Positions 1 to 8,055 of a stretch of 64,000 nt of DNA are shown here, piece after piece. This DNA comes from CAWGXG01 sp963826505 (GTDB lineage: Bacteria > Chloroflexota > Anaerolineae > Aggregatilineales > Aggregatilineaceae). The notes under the pieces were generated by a model that was not told where the DNA came from, searched no databases, and worked only from the letters and a program-made list of their open reading frames with translations. Location of the stretch: positions 1,190,601 through 1,254,600 of the forward strand of contig CAWGXG010000007.1 in the NCBI GenBank assembly GCA_963826505.1, given 5' to 3'. Numbering within the stretch: position 1 is the first letter of the stretch; each line of letters opens with the position of its first letter. The translations under genes were made by a program, and so were the position numbers.

Positions 1-480
1 CTGCATGATCACAGCGGGTGAATGCGGGTTCGGCCCTTCGCGCAGCACGCGCACCACTTCGTGGCCGATCTCTTCGCCGCCGATCAGCGCGAAATCGCCG
101 CACGGGATCGGCCCGCCGAACTCGTCCGCCATCGCGGTGAGCACGCATGGAATGTCGCGGCCCAGCGCTGCCCAGGCTGTCGCATAGGGGCTGTGGGTAT
201 GCACGATCCCGCCCACGTCGGGCAGCGCGCGGTAGATGGCGCAGTGGGTGGCCGTGTCGGACGAGGGCTTGTAATCGCTCTCAATGACCTTCGCATCGGC
301 ATCGACGATCACCATGTTTTCCGGGCCGAGCTGCTCGAAGCGCAGCCCGCTGGGCTTGATCACCACGTAGCCCGTGGACGGATCGCGCCCGCTGATGTTG
401 CCGCTGGTCCACGCCACGAGGTTGTTACCTGGTAACTCGGCGTGCAGATCGGCCACGATTTTGCGCAGTGCTTCTAACAT
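1..480 (-). CDS. araD: L-ribulose-5-phosphate 4-epimerase, 5' part (cut by window edge)
   Basis: Epimerises L-ribulose 5-phosphate to D-xylulose 5-phosphate, the last step that sends L-arabinose into the pentose phosphate pathway (cytosol). The reading frame opens at 480 and is still open after 160 codons at the window edge, so the C-terminal third is missing. Visible class II aldolase/epimerase features are the N-terminal SGNISGRD phosphate loop (about residues 26-33), VIKPSGL, the SSDTATH segment, and the zinc-ligand motif HTHSPYA at about residue 95. The ATG overlaps the stop codon of araB by one base (TGATG), so translation is probably coupled. It is the last gene seen of the minus-strand operon; araA may lie beyond the edge. 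Confidence 0.93.
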   Translation of the reverse strand, partial: MLEALRKIVADLHAELPGNNLVAWTSGNISGRDPSTGYVVIKPSGLRFEQLGPENMVIVDADAKVIESDYKPSSDTATHCAIYRALPDVGGIVHTHSPYATAWAALGRDIPCVLTAMADEFGGPIPCGDFALIGGEEIGHEVVRVLREGPNPHSPAVIMQ

Positions 481-2147
481 CAGTCCAATCCTCTCGCCTC
501 GTTGCGTATCTTGCGCAGCCGCTTCATGACGTCATTTTCGCCGCGCCCGAAATAGTCGTGCAGCAGCACGTATTCCGCATACAACCGGTCGTATACGGCC
601 TGATTTTCCGGAATGGGATGGAACACTTCGTCCTTGAGCTTGCCCATCGTCTTGGCTGCCGCCTGAATATCGGCGTAAGCTCCGGCGGCGACCGCCGCGT
701 GCATCGCGCTGCCCAAGGCCGGGCCTTGCGCGCTGCCGATGATGCGGAACTCGCGCCCGGTCACGTCGGCGTAAATCTGCATGAGCAGCTTGTTTTTCTC
801 CGGCAGGCCGCCCGCCGCCACTAGCTCAGTGATCGGCACGCCGCTGTTCTCAAACGACTCGATGATGACGCGCGTTCCGTAGGCGGTGGACTCGATCAAT
901 GCACGGTAAATGTCTGGGGCGCGCGTGGCCAGCGTGGCGCCGATCAGCAGGCCGCTAAGGTCCACGTCGACCAGCACAGAACGGTTGCCGTTCCACCAGT
1001 CGAGCGCCAGCAAACCGTGCTCGCCGGGCTTTTGTTTGGCGGCTTCATGTTCCAGGTATTGGTGCAAGTCCATCCCGGCTTTCTCAGCCGCCGCGTGATA
1101 TTCCGGCGGGACGGCGTTATCCACGAACCAGGCGAAGATGTCGCCCACCCCGCTCTGACCGGCTTCGTAGCCGTACATGCCGGGGATGATGCCGCCATCC
1201 ACGACGCCGCACATGCCCGGTACTTCTTGCAGGCTGTCGCCTAGAACCATGTGGCAGGTGCTGGTGCCCATGATCATCACCATGCGGCCCGGCTCGACGA
1301 CCTGCGCCGCCGGAACGGTGACGTGAGCGTCCACGTTGGCCACGGCCACCGCGATCCCCGGTGTGAGGCCGGTCCAACCGGCCGCTTCTGCGGTCAGACC
1401 GCCTGCACGGCCGCCCAATGGCGCGAGGTCGGTCATCATCTTATCTTCGACTACGCTCACCAAATCCGGATGCAGAGCGGACAGATAGGCTTTGTCGGGA
1501 TACTTGCCATCCTGGTAGATCGCTTTGTAGCCCGCCGTGCAGGTGTTGCGCGTCTCGCGCCCGCACAACTGCCAGATCACCCAGTCCGCCGCTTCGAGCA
1601 AGCGGTCGGCGGCACCGTAAACGTCCGGTGCTTCATTGAGGATTTGCAGTACCTTGCTGAAAAACCACTCGGACGAAATCTTGCCGCCGTAGCGATCTAA
1701 CCAGCCTTCATGCATGGAGCGGGCCGTCGCGTTGATCTGGTCGGCTTCGGGCTGGGCGGCGTGGTGTTTCCACAGCTTGACCCAGGCATGCGGATTATTG
1801 CGCCACTCGGGTAGGCGGCACAAGGGCGTCCCGTCGGCCTTGGTGGGCATCATCGTGCAAGCGGTGAAGTCGATGCCGATGCCGATCACGTCCGCCGGAT
1901 CGATCCCGGCTTTTTGGACGGCAGCGCGCACGGCATGCTTGTACACGCCAATATAATCATCGGGGTTCTGCAAGGCCCATTCTGGGGGCAGCCGCTCGCT
2001 GCTGCCCGGCAAATGTTCGTCGATCACGCTGTCGGGGTAGGGATACACAGCGCTCGACAATTCGGCCCCGTCACGGACGCGCACAACCACCGCTCGCCCC
2101 GATTCCGTCCCAAAGTCAACGCCTATGGTGTATTTTTCACTTGCCAT
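480..2147 (-). CDS. araB: L-ribulokinase
   Basis: Phosphorylates L-ribulose to L-ribulose 5-phosphate. The protein has 555 residues, the usual size for AraB. It begins with the FGGY-kinase phosphate motif IGVDFGTESGRA and shows GIGIDFTACTMMP, the MIMGTSTCHM segment and YGYEAGQSGVGD that mark ribulokinases rather than xylulokinases. The C-terminal ATP-binding part carries AAGGLPEKNKLLMQIYADV and GPALGSAMHAA. A strong ribosome site (GGGAGGA) sits eight bases before the ATG. It is co-transcribed with araD, which follows with a one-base overlap, and with the upstream URO-D-like genes and ABC transporter. Confidence 0.95.
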   Translation of the reverse strand: MASEKYTIGVDFGTESGRAVVVRVRDGAELSSAVYPYPDSVIDEHLPGSSERLPPEWALQNPDDYIGVYKHAVRAAVQKAGIDPADVIGIGIDFTACTMMPTKADGTPLCRLPEWRNNPHAWVKLWKHHAAQPEADQINATARSMHEGWLDRYGGKISSEWFFSKVLQILNEAPDVYGAADRLLEAADWVIWQLCGRETRNTCTAGYKAIYQDGKYPDKAYLSALHPDLVSVVEDKMMTDLAPLGGRAGGLTAEAAGWTGLTPGIAVAVANVDAHVTVPAAQVVEPGRMVMIMGTSTCHMVLGDSLQEVPGMCGVVDGGIIPGMYGYEAGQSGVGDIFAWFVDNAVPPEYHAAAEKAGMDLHQYLEHEAAKQKPGEHGLLALDWWNGNRSVLVDVDLSGLLIGATLATRAPDIYRALIESTAYGTRVIIESFENSGVPITELVAAGGLPEKNKLLMQIYADVTGREFRIIGSAQGPALGSAMHAAVAAGAYADIQAAAKTMGKLKDEVFHPIPENQAVYDRLYAEYVLLHDYFGRGENDVMKRLRKIRNEARGLD

Positions 2148-2207
2148 AAAACTTCCTCCCTTGAAAACAAAAAGCGATTTACCGCAGAGAGCACACGTGC
2201 GTGAGTC

Positions 2208-3296
2208 TCATAACGTGCTGTACGGTGTATTGACGATGGTGTCTATCATCGCCCAGAAATTTTCGAGCGGCGTATCCAGCTGGACGTGGTGCGTCGGCCC
2301 GATGATCAGCCCGCCGCTGCGACCGAGCGTGGTCAGGCGCTCGCGCACTTCAGCGCGCACCTGCTCTGGTGTCCCAAAGGGCAGGGTGTACTGCTCGTCG
2401 ATCGATCCCCAGAAACACAGTTTATCACCGAACTGGCGCTTGATTTCCGCCGGGTCCATGCAGGCGGGCTGGATGGGGTTGAGGATGTCCAGCCCGATCT
2501 CGATCAATTCCGGGATGACCGGCATGATGTTGCCGTCGGAATGGTAGGCGACTTTGACATTGGGATTGATCGCCTTCAGCTCGGCGATGAAATTCGCCAT
2601 GCGTGGCTTGAAGAATCGCCGCCAGTGTTTGGGCGAGATCAGCATCGAAGTCTGCCCGCCGATGTCGTCGCCGGTCCAGATCATATCCACGCCCATCGAC
2701 ACCAGCTTTTTTGCCGCGGTGAGGTGAAATTGATAGGGGATGTCCAGGATCGTGTCGGCCAGATCGGGATCTTCCACGAAATCCATCATCATCTGCGACA
2801 GCCCGCGCAGCGCCCAGGCCGTCTCGAAGATCGTCACGACCGTGACGCCGACGATCCAGTACTCGTCCTGGTATTCGCGCAGGACACGGGCGGCTTCGTC
2901 GTACAGATCCGGGCGGTTGGGATCAGGAGGTGTGTAAGAAGCAAGCGCGGCGGCGTTGGCCAGCGGGTGGCGGGCAATCTCAGTATAGCGGCCCGTGCCG
3001 AAGCGCGTGTCGTACTGCTGCGACTCGAAACCGATGCCCCACTCGTCTACGTAGCTGTCCTCTTCCTGGTAATACGAGTTCGCCCAGCCCACCGAGGTCA
3101 ACAGCATATCCTCGCCTAGCGCACGCTCCAGTGCGTAGGTGTTGCCGCCGCCGTGCGGGTTGTGCAGCCCCTGGCCCTTGATGGCCATATCCGCGCGTAG
3201 ACGATCGGCGAATTCGGGCGTAAAACTCACCTGCATCGGGCAGCGATCGGGCGGCTCGTGGTTGAGCGCCGCGATGATCCGTTCTCTTGGCTTCAT
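2208..3296 (-). CDS. URO-D superfamily protein, probably not a heme enzyme
   Basis: A 362-residue TIM-barrel protein of the uroporphyrinogen decarboxylase/methyltransferase superfamily. The start at 3296 (MKPRERIIAALNHEPPDRC) was chosen over an upstream in-frame codon because GGGGAGGAAT lies directly before it. The arginine-rich N-terminal loop of true heme-pathway decarboxylases is absent. The HxCG zinc motif of corrinoid methyltransferases is replaced by HSDGN (about residue 250). Other conserved parts are WTGDDIGGQ, ISPKHWRRFFKPR and GLIIGPTHHVQLDTPLEN. Its place between a sugar transporter and araB suggests a role in handling the sugar or a derivative of it. The reaction is not known, so no enzyme name is given. 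Confidence 0.85.
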   Translation of the reverse strand: MKPRERIIAALNHEPPDRCPMQVSFTPEFADRLRADMAIKGQGLHNPHGGGNTYALERALGEDMLLTSVGWANSYYQEEDSYVDEWGIGFESQQYDTRFGTGRYTEIARHPLANAAALASYTPPDPNRPDLYDEAARVLREYQDEYWIVGVTVVTIFETAWALRGLSQMMMDFVEDPDLADTILDIPYQFHLTAAKKLVSMGVDMIWTGDDIGGQTSMLISPKHWRRFFKPRMANFIAELKAINPNVKVAYHSDGNIMPVIPELIEIGLDILNPIQPACMDPAEIKRQFGDKLCFWGSIDEQYTLPFGTPEQVRAEVRERLTTLGRSGGLIIGPTHHVQLDTPLENFWAMIDTIVNTPYSTL

Positions 3297-3344
3297 AATT
3301 CCTCCCCTGTCGCTAGGTGCAGGCCCCAATCCCCCGGAAATGAC

Positions 3345-4457
3345 TTAATGCGCCTTACGGCCCGCCCACTGCTCGACCCGCTTCAACAAGTCTAGTTCTT
3401 CATCTTCGTTCTCGGTGGCGACCCACAGGAAAATACCCTCAGGACTCACCGCGTCCATAAAGGCGTCGATCTCGGTTTTGTTGAGGTCTACGATAACCGG
3501 CCTGCGTGCCTGCACTTTCTTGATGAACGGCACCCACTGCATGATCGGCTGATCGTCACCCACGCCTTGCACCCACTGGATGGCATGCACACCCGGCTCG
3601 TCAAGAATGCGATCGATGTGCTTGGCGACTCCGCGCCCGTCCACATGGAAGATGTTGTGTGACATCGTCTTGACTTCGCGTTGGAGCACCGGCAGGCAGA
3701 ACCGGTCGAACAGGCGCGGCGAAATCAGCGACGAGAAATCGCAGGAGGGGATGTGCATCCGGTCAAAGCTGGGAATCCCCATCCAGCTTACCGAAAGCTG
3801 TTGATGATCCTTGAGCAGCCAGTCGAAGTGATCGTAAATGGTTTCGAAATCGTCGATCGCGATGTTGATCAGGCGTTCGGCTTCGTCCGGACTTTCGATC
3901 AGATCGATGCAAAACTGCTGTGGATCGCGCCACGCGGCGGCACAGTCTACGCCGGGGTGCAGATCGGTAAACCCCACTAGCGCCTTGCCACAACAGCGTT
4001 CAATCGCGGTGCGGGTCTGTTCTTCGAGCTTGACGAAATATTCGTTGGTGATGTCCAGCTTCAGGGCGGCTATGTCGTCCCAGGTACGTACGCATGGTGT
4101 GGACCACGCCGTCACTTCGCCGTATTTCAGAGGGGCACCGTAGAAAGCCGAATAGACTTCGGGTCCCAGGTTCGGCCAGAAGACGGGGAATGTCTCGCCA
4201 TGAAAGGTTTTGCCCGCGATGGAATTCAGGAACGTTTCGACCTGGAAGTCGCTGTCGAACCAGCGATCTTTCAGGTTGGCGGATGGATAGGCGGTGTTCG
4301 CCTCTTCTACGAAGGCGTTATGCGCCATGAAGCGGATAGGGGGACGGTCGATGATCGCGCCTTCGAACCAGGCATACACGCGCTGCATCGCCATGTCGAA
4401 GCCAGGCATCGTGTCCAGATCGACGTCCCACCAGGGGCTAGCGTTGTGTGGTGTCAT
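3345..4457 (-). CDS. Divergent URO-D-like protein of unknown function
   Basis: About 370 residues. It does not match a named enzyme by eye. The C-terminal half has a URO-D-like layout: SSLISPRLFDRFCLPVL, then HNIFHVDGRG where the neighbours have HSDG, then AIQWVQGVGDD. The N-terminus (WWDVDLDTMPGFDMAMQR) is unlike the other two URO-D relatives here. The ATG at 4457 is preferred over a TTG at 4466, but neither has a strong ribosome site. It lies 13 bases after the permease stop and 48 bases before the next URO-D-like gene, clearly within the operon. A role alongside the other URO-D-like proteins on the imported compound is inference. Confidence 0.75.
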   Translation of the reverse strand: MTPHNASPWWDVDLDTMPGFDMAMQRVYAWFEGAIIDRPPIRFMAHNAFVEEANTAYPSANLKDRWFDSDFQVETFLNSIAGKTFHGETFPVFWPNLGPEVYSAFYGAPLKYGEVTAWSTPCVRTWDDIAALKLDITNEYFVKLEEQTRTAIERCCGKALVGFTDLHPGVDCAAAWRDPQQFCIDLIESPDEAERLINIAIDDFETIYDHFDWLLKDHQQLSVSWMGIPSFDRMHIPSCDFSSLISPRLFDRFCLPVLQREVKTMSHNIFHVDGRGVAKHIDRILDEPGVHAIQWVQGVGDDQPIMQWVPFIKKVQARRPVIVDLNKTEIDAFMDAVSPEGIFLWVATENEDEELDLLKRVEQWAGRKAH

Positions 4458-4470
4458 AGCGGTCAAACCG

Positions 4471-5478
4471 TCATTGCATCCGCCGCCTGACGACAGCGTG
4501 CATGGCGACCGACACCGTGATGATCAGGCCGTAGATCAGCTTGGTCCAATAACCCGTCAGGCCAATCGCGACAATACCTGGCTGGATCGCGCCGATAATG
4601 AAGCAGCCGAGGAAGGTCCCCAATACGCTGCCCGTACCACCATAGACGGACGTCCCGCCCAGGAACACGGCGGCCAGGGTGTTCATCAGATAGCCCTCAC
4701 CCAGGTTCGGCCAAAAATACCACACGTCCAGGCTCTGGATCACGCCGCCGAGCGCTGCCGCCAACCCTACCAACGCGAACAGCAGCATGCGCGTCCGGTT
4801 GACGTTGACGCCCATCAGGCGGGCGCTATTTTCGTTGTCACCAATCAGGTACACGTGAGCTCCAAATTTGTGACGGTTGAGCAAAATCCAGACGAGGACG
4901 GCGACCACGATCATCCACAGCGACTGCGCCGGAAAATAGTTGTTGACCTTCATAACGAGCGCGTCGCGCAGCACGGATCCCTTGGCGAGAGTCATCGACT
5001 CGCCCTGACCGTGCCGGACCACATCCACAACTCCGCGCCAGAAAAACTGTGTGCCAATAGTTGCGATCAGCGAGGGGATTTTCAGGTAGACGATGATGAT
5101 ACCGTTGAGCAGCCCCACCAGGAAGCCCGCGATCAGACTTGCGGCAAATGCCACACCCAGGCTGCTGGTCGAGTCATACGCCATCCAAAAGGCTACCATC
5201 CCCACGGCCATAATCGAGGTGAACGACAGGTCGATTTCCCCGGCGATGATCACCATCGTCAGGGGCAGCGCGATCACGCCCCAGTAAGGGATCGAGGTCA
5301 TCAGCGCGCGGTAAATGTCCTTCTTGAGAAAGGTATCCGGCGCTCCAACGATGAACAACAGCCACAACAGCAGCATGACACCTATAATACCCACCTGCAA
5401 TCCGTTGCGGCGCAGTGTTTGGGTGAAGGTGGGCTTCGGTAAGCCACTCCGGATTTCGGATTCAGCGCGCACAGTCAT
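4471..5478 (-). CDS. Sugar ABC transporter permease (RbsC/AraH type)
   Basis: A 335-residue inner-membrane permease of the BPD_transp_2 family used by ribose, arabinose and xylose importers. There are eight to ten hydrophobic segments, starting with LQVGIIGVMLLLWLLFIVG. Family signatures include the GEIDLS motif (about residue 87), LIGDNENSARLMGVNVNR, and the GGTSVYGGTGSVLGTFLG stretch near the C-terminus. It is the only permease of this transporter and probably forms a homodimer. It lies between its ATPase (5526-6281) and the URO-D-like genes. The start has an AAGGAAGG ribosome site. Confidence 0.93.
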   Translation of the reverse strand: MTVRAESEIRSGLPKPTFTQTLRRNGLQVGIIGVMLLLWLLFIVGAPDTFLKKDIYRALMTSIPYWGVIALPLTMVIIAGEIDLSFTSIMAVGMVAFWMAYDSTSSLGVAFAASLIAGFLVGLLNGIIIVYLKIPSLIATIGTQFFWRGVVDVVRHGQGESMTLAKGSVLRDALVMKVNNYFPAQSLWMIVVAVLVWILLNRHKFGAHVYLIGDNENSARLMGVNVNRTRMLLFALVGLAAALGGVIQSLDVWYFWPNLGEGYLMNTLAAVFLGGTSVYGGTGSVLGTFLGCFIIGAIQPGIVAIGLTGYWTKLIYGLIITVSVAMHAVVRRRMQ

Positions 5479-5525
5479 GCAAAAGCCTTCCTTACTCTCT
5501 AAACAAAATCACGGACTCCATGCGG

Positions 5526-6281
5526 TCAGTCCAGGCTCCCGGTTTGAGCCACATGGTACATTTTTTCCATCAAGGTATCGAGTGTAATGTCTTTGGTGAG
5601 GAATTCACCGGCCACGGTCCCACGATCCAACACGACGACACGGTCGGCCACGGAATAGACGTGGAAGACGTTGTGATCGATGAAGACGGCGGCCTTGCCG
5701 GCGGCCTTGATGTTGCGTACAAATTCGATCAGTTTGCGCGTTTCTTGCAGTGATAGACCCATGGTCGGCTCGTCCAGGACGATCAAATCGGCGTGAAAAT
5801 ACAGCGCGCGTACGATCGCCACACCTTGTTTTTCACCACCGGAAAACATTTTGATGACCGAATCGGGATTTACTGCGGAGGACGTGAAGCCCATCGATTC
5901 AATCATCAGCCGGTGCGTTTCTTCCCGCATCTTGCCCACCTGCAAAAAACCCAGCCGGTTCGACAGCTCGCGGCCCAGGAAGATGTTGCGCCACAGCGTT
6001 TGCAGATCAGCCAGGGCGCGTTCCTGGTAGACGGTTTCCACGCCCAGTGCGCGGGCTTTGGGCACCGTGAGGTGGCTGACCGGGTTTCCGTCGAAAAAAA
6101 TCTCGCCGGTGTCGGGTTGGTGGTAGCCGGTGATGATTTTGATCAGGGTGGATTTCCCGGCCCCATTGTCGCCCAGTAGACCAACAATCTCATTGTCGCC
6201 CACCGTAAAATTCACGTCATGCAGTGACTTGACTTCGCCAAACGATTTTGAGATGTCACGTAGTTCGAGTTTATTGACCAT
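5526..6281 (-). CDS. Sugar ABC transporter ATP-binding protein, single-domain
   Basis: Energises the sugar importer. Walker A is GDNGAGKST, the signature is FSGGEKQGVAIVRAL, Walker B is LIVLDEPTMGLS, and the H-loop follows in VFIDHN. At 251 residues it holds one nucleotide-binding domain, like FrcA, whereas RbsA and AraG carry two fused domains, so it probably acts as a homodimer. The start at 6281 (MVNKLELRDIS) was chosen over an upstream in-frame ATG because GAAGGAG lies six bases before it. It follows the binding-protein gene after about 190 bases that hold a hairpin, which fits lower expression than the binding protein. Confidence 0.93.
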   Translation of the reverse strand: MVNKLELRDISKSFGEVKSLHDVNFTVGDNEIVGLLGDNGAGKSTLIKIITGYHQPDTGEIFFDGNPVSHLTVPKARALGVETVYQERALADLQTLWRNIFLGRELSNRLGFLQVGKMREETHRLMIESMGFTSSAVNPDSVIKMFSGGEKQGVAIVRALYFHADLIVLDEPTMGLSLQETRKLIEFVRNIKAAGKAAVFIDHNVFHVYSVADRVVVLDRGTVAGEFLTKDITLDTLMEKMYHVAQTGSLD

Positions 6282-6422
6282 GTAGTGCTCCTTCTCAAAC
6301 ACAGAGAGCAAACGGTTGGGGGGTGGCCCGCACGTCTGATCCTATACCGTTGACCGGCTGTCGTCCGTGCGTCACATCCGCTGAGACCGTTTGCTCTCCT
6401 GGATTCGCGTCCTTTCAGAGGC

Positions 6423-6449
6423 GACAGCGTGTGTGTTGCGCACGCTGTC
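6423..6449 (-). other. Intercistronic hairpin after the binding-protein gene
   Basis: Perfect 9-bp arms GACAGCGTG and CACGCTGTC are separated by nine bases, just past the stop codon of the binding-protein gene and before the ATPase gene. There is no T-run after it on the minus strand. It is more likely a partial terminator or mRNA 3'-end stabiliser that keeps the binding protein in excess than a full terminator. The role is inferred from position. Confidence 0.5.
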
Positions 6450-6473
6450 ACCCTGAAGACAACCACACCGCCT

Positions 6474-7499
6474 TTAGCGGATTACTTGTTCTACCAGCGG
6501 GGCCAGGACATCGATATTGTCGGCGCTGGCGAAGCCGCCACCGGTATCGATGTGCAGGCCGGAGAATGCGAATTCCTTGGTCAGGCAGATTTGCAGGATC
6601 GGCAGATAGCCCTGGAGCCACTGCTGCTGGTCGATGACCAGGTCGGTCCAGCCACCACGAATAGCTTCGATCGTCGCGGGCGACAGGTCAAACCCGGCGG
6701 CGTAGATGTCATCCGGGCCCTTGCCAGCTGCTTCGAGGTAGGACTGAAGCGTAGCCGTCAATCCACCATGATCGGTGACGACGACCTTCACATCGGAGTT
6801 GGACGAGACATACGCTACAAAGGTTGGGATACCGGCTGCGGGGTCGGCATTGGTCGCGGAGTCGATCTCAAGATAGTCGACCTTCAAGCCAGCGGCCTCG
6901 AATGCATCGATGACGCCCTTGGTGCGCAGACCGCGCGTTTCCTGGGAGAGCAGGCCCCAGACCATCGCCTTATCGCCTTCTTGCAGGCCAGCGCGCTTGA
7001 TGGTTTCGTTGCCCAGGTTGACGCCGGTGGCGTACAGTTCCTGGCCAACATACCCGAACCCGTTACCGGCGTACTTCGCCTCGATGGCGGGCAGGTCGGT
7101 GTTCTGGCTGGTGACAATGATGCCCTTGGCTTCGGCTTCGTCAACCAGCGGCGCGAAGGCATCCACACCGGGGTGACCCATGATGGCGATACCATCGGGG
7201 CCAGTGGCCATGGCTTCGGAGAACTGCTGGATCATGGTCTGCTGGTCCCAGTCGGACCACAGATATTCCACATTGGCGCCCAGGTCAGCGGCGGCCTGCA
7301 CAGCACCATTATAAACGTTCACGGCAAACACGCCGCCCACCGGACCACCGGGGAAGAACACGATATCGACGCCGCTGCACCACTTGTCTTTAGCGCCGTT
7401 CGAGCCCTGGCCTTGCGCGACTTTTGTTCCTACAGCTGAGGGGAGGGCTAGCGCCACCACCAGCAAAAGAACAAGGATCAATCCAACTTTCCGTAGCAT
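6474..7499 (-). CDS. Periplasmic-type sugar-binding protein of an ABC importer
   Basis: Captures the sugar outside the membrane for the permease and ATPase downstream. It has 341 residues with a clear signal peptide (residues 1 to about 28, core LILVLLLVVALALPS, followed by AVGTKVAQG). The fold is Peripla_BP_4 (RbsB/XylF-like): VDIVFFPGGPVGGVFAVN, GIAIMGHPGVDAF, IIVTSQNTDLP and AAGFDLSPATIEAI. The ribosome site AGGAGGAAAAAGGAAA directly precedes the ATG. It is the first gene of the operon, about 230 bases downstream of the promoter at 7738-7766. The araBD genes suggest L-arabinose or a related pentose, but the ligand cannot be read from the sequence. Confidence 0.93.
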   Translation of the reverse strand: MLRKVGLILVLLLVVALALPSAVGTKVAQGQGSNGAKDKWCSGVDIVFFPGGPVGGVFAVNVYNGAVQAAADLGANVEYLWSDWDQQTMIQQFSEAMATGPDGIAIMGHPGVDAFAPLVDEAEAKGIIVTSQNTDLPAIEAKYAGNGFGYVGQELYATGVNLGNETIKRAGLQEGDKAMVWGLLSQETRGLRTKGVIDAFEAAGLKVDYLEIDSATNADPAAGIPTFVAYVSSNSDVKVVVTDHGGLTATLQSYLEAAGKGPDDIYAAGFDLSPATIEAIRGGWTDLVIDQQQWLQGYLPILQICLTKEFAFSGLHIDTGGGFASADNIDVLAPLVEQVIR

Positions 7500-7670
7500 T
7501 TTCCTTTTTCCTCCTGATTAAACGGTAATAATACGAGCAGCCAATTTCGCAGAGAGCAGCGGCCTCCTTTCATCTATTAGGTTGGAGACGCAACGCCAGC
7601 CGGTCACATTCCAAGGGCGGGCCGGTCAGTGATCCCGGCGGCCCGTGCCGATCGAATGCTGCTGGCTGCT

Positions 7671-7690
7671 GGTAAGTTAGCGCTACCGGC
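7671..7690. promoter_or_regulatory. Putative LacI-type operator, site 1
   Basis: The core TAGCGCTA (7678-7685) is a perfect palindrome, flanked by GGTAAGT and CCGG. It shares TTAGCGC with the sites at 7717 and 8009. It lies about 45 bp inside the operon transcript, a usual place for an auxiliary operator that allows looping. Confidence 0.55.
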
Positions 7691-7716
7691 TTGGAACCGC
7701 AAATTCCCAAAAATGC

Positions 7717-7730
7717 TGTTAGCGCAAACA
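7717..7730. promoter_or_regulatory. Putative main LacI-type operator at the transcription start
   Basis: TGTTAGCGCAAACA is a 14-bp palindrome with one mismatched base pair (TGTTxGCGCxAACA). It begins seven bases after the -10 box of the minus-strand promoter and so covers the expected start site. A repressor bound here would block the araBD/transporter operon. Confidence 0.72.
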
Positions 7731-7737
7731 TATTTTT

Positions 7738-7766
7738 AGTATATAATGGGTACAATAGCAAGTCAA
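7738..7766 (-). promoter_or_regulatory. Sigma70 promoter of the pentose operon
   Basis: On the minus strand, TTGACT (7766-7761), a 17-base spacer, then TATACT (7743-7738). Both hexamers match the consensus at five of six positions and the spacing is ideal. The operator at 7717-7730 lies immediately downstream. Confidence 0.75.
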
Positions 7767-8008
7767 GCCAACAGAACCAGGGGGAAAGAAATTGCACCGG
7801 GGTGAATTTTCGATCTGGCCTGATACGCTGCTGCTTCGACTTTTCCGGCCAAACCCGAGATCCGATTTCTCCCCCCAAATGACGACCGTTCCAGCAACAC
7901 GCCTGCCATCCATGGCTCAGCGGCTTTGGATGGTTGCGCCGCAGGTAATGAAAGCATGCAGAGGGTCTATCCCCAACCTTTCAGAGCGCCAGTGCGCTTG
8001 AGAGAAGG

Positions 8009-8022
8009 TGTTAGCGTTCACA
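8009..8022. promoter_or_regulatory. Putative LacI-type operator, site 3 (autoregulation)
   Basis: TGTTAGCGTTCACA matches its own reverse complement at 10 of 14 positions and shares TGTTAGCG with the main operator. It ends 33 bases before the lacI start codon, which suggests that the regulator controls its own expression or that the site takes part in looping. Confidence 0.55.
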
Positions 8023-8055
8023 GGGGCGTGTTGCAAAAGAAAGCGGGAGTGAATT

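Larger units (their letters stand above)
7500..8055. other. Divergent control region between the pentose operon and lacI
   Basis: These 556 bases without a gene separate the minus-strand transporter operon from the plus-strand LacI regulator. They hold one good minus-strand sigma70 promoter (7738-7766), three sites of the type TGTTAGCG-N-CA (7671-7690, 7717-7730, 8009-8022), and a 230-base leader for the operon. A plus-strand TATAAT at 7742-7747 could serve lacI, but its -35 is poor and would overlap the central operator. Nothing else coding was recognised. Confidence 0.7.

Noticed and set aside
2208..3296. Naming the URO-D-like proteins as heme biosynthesis hemE
   Set aside because: Substrate-binding arginines of HemE are missing and the genes lie within a sugar operon.
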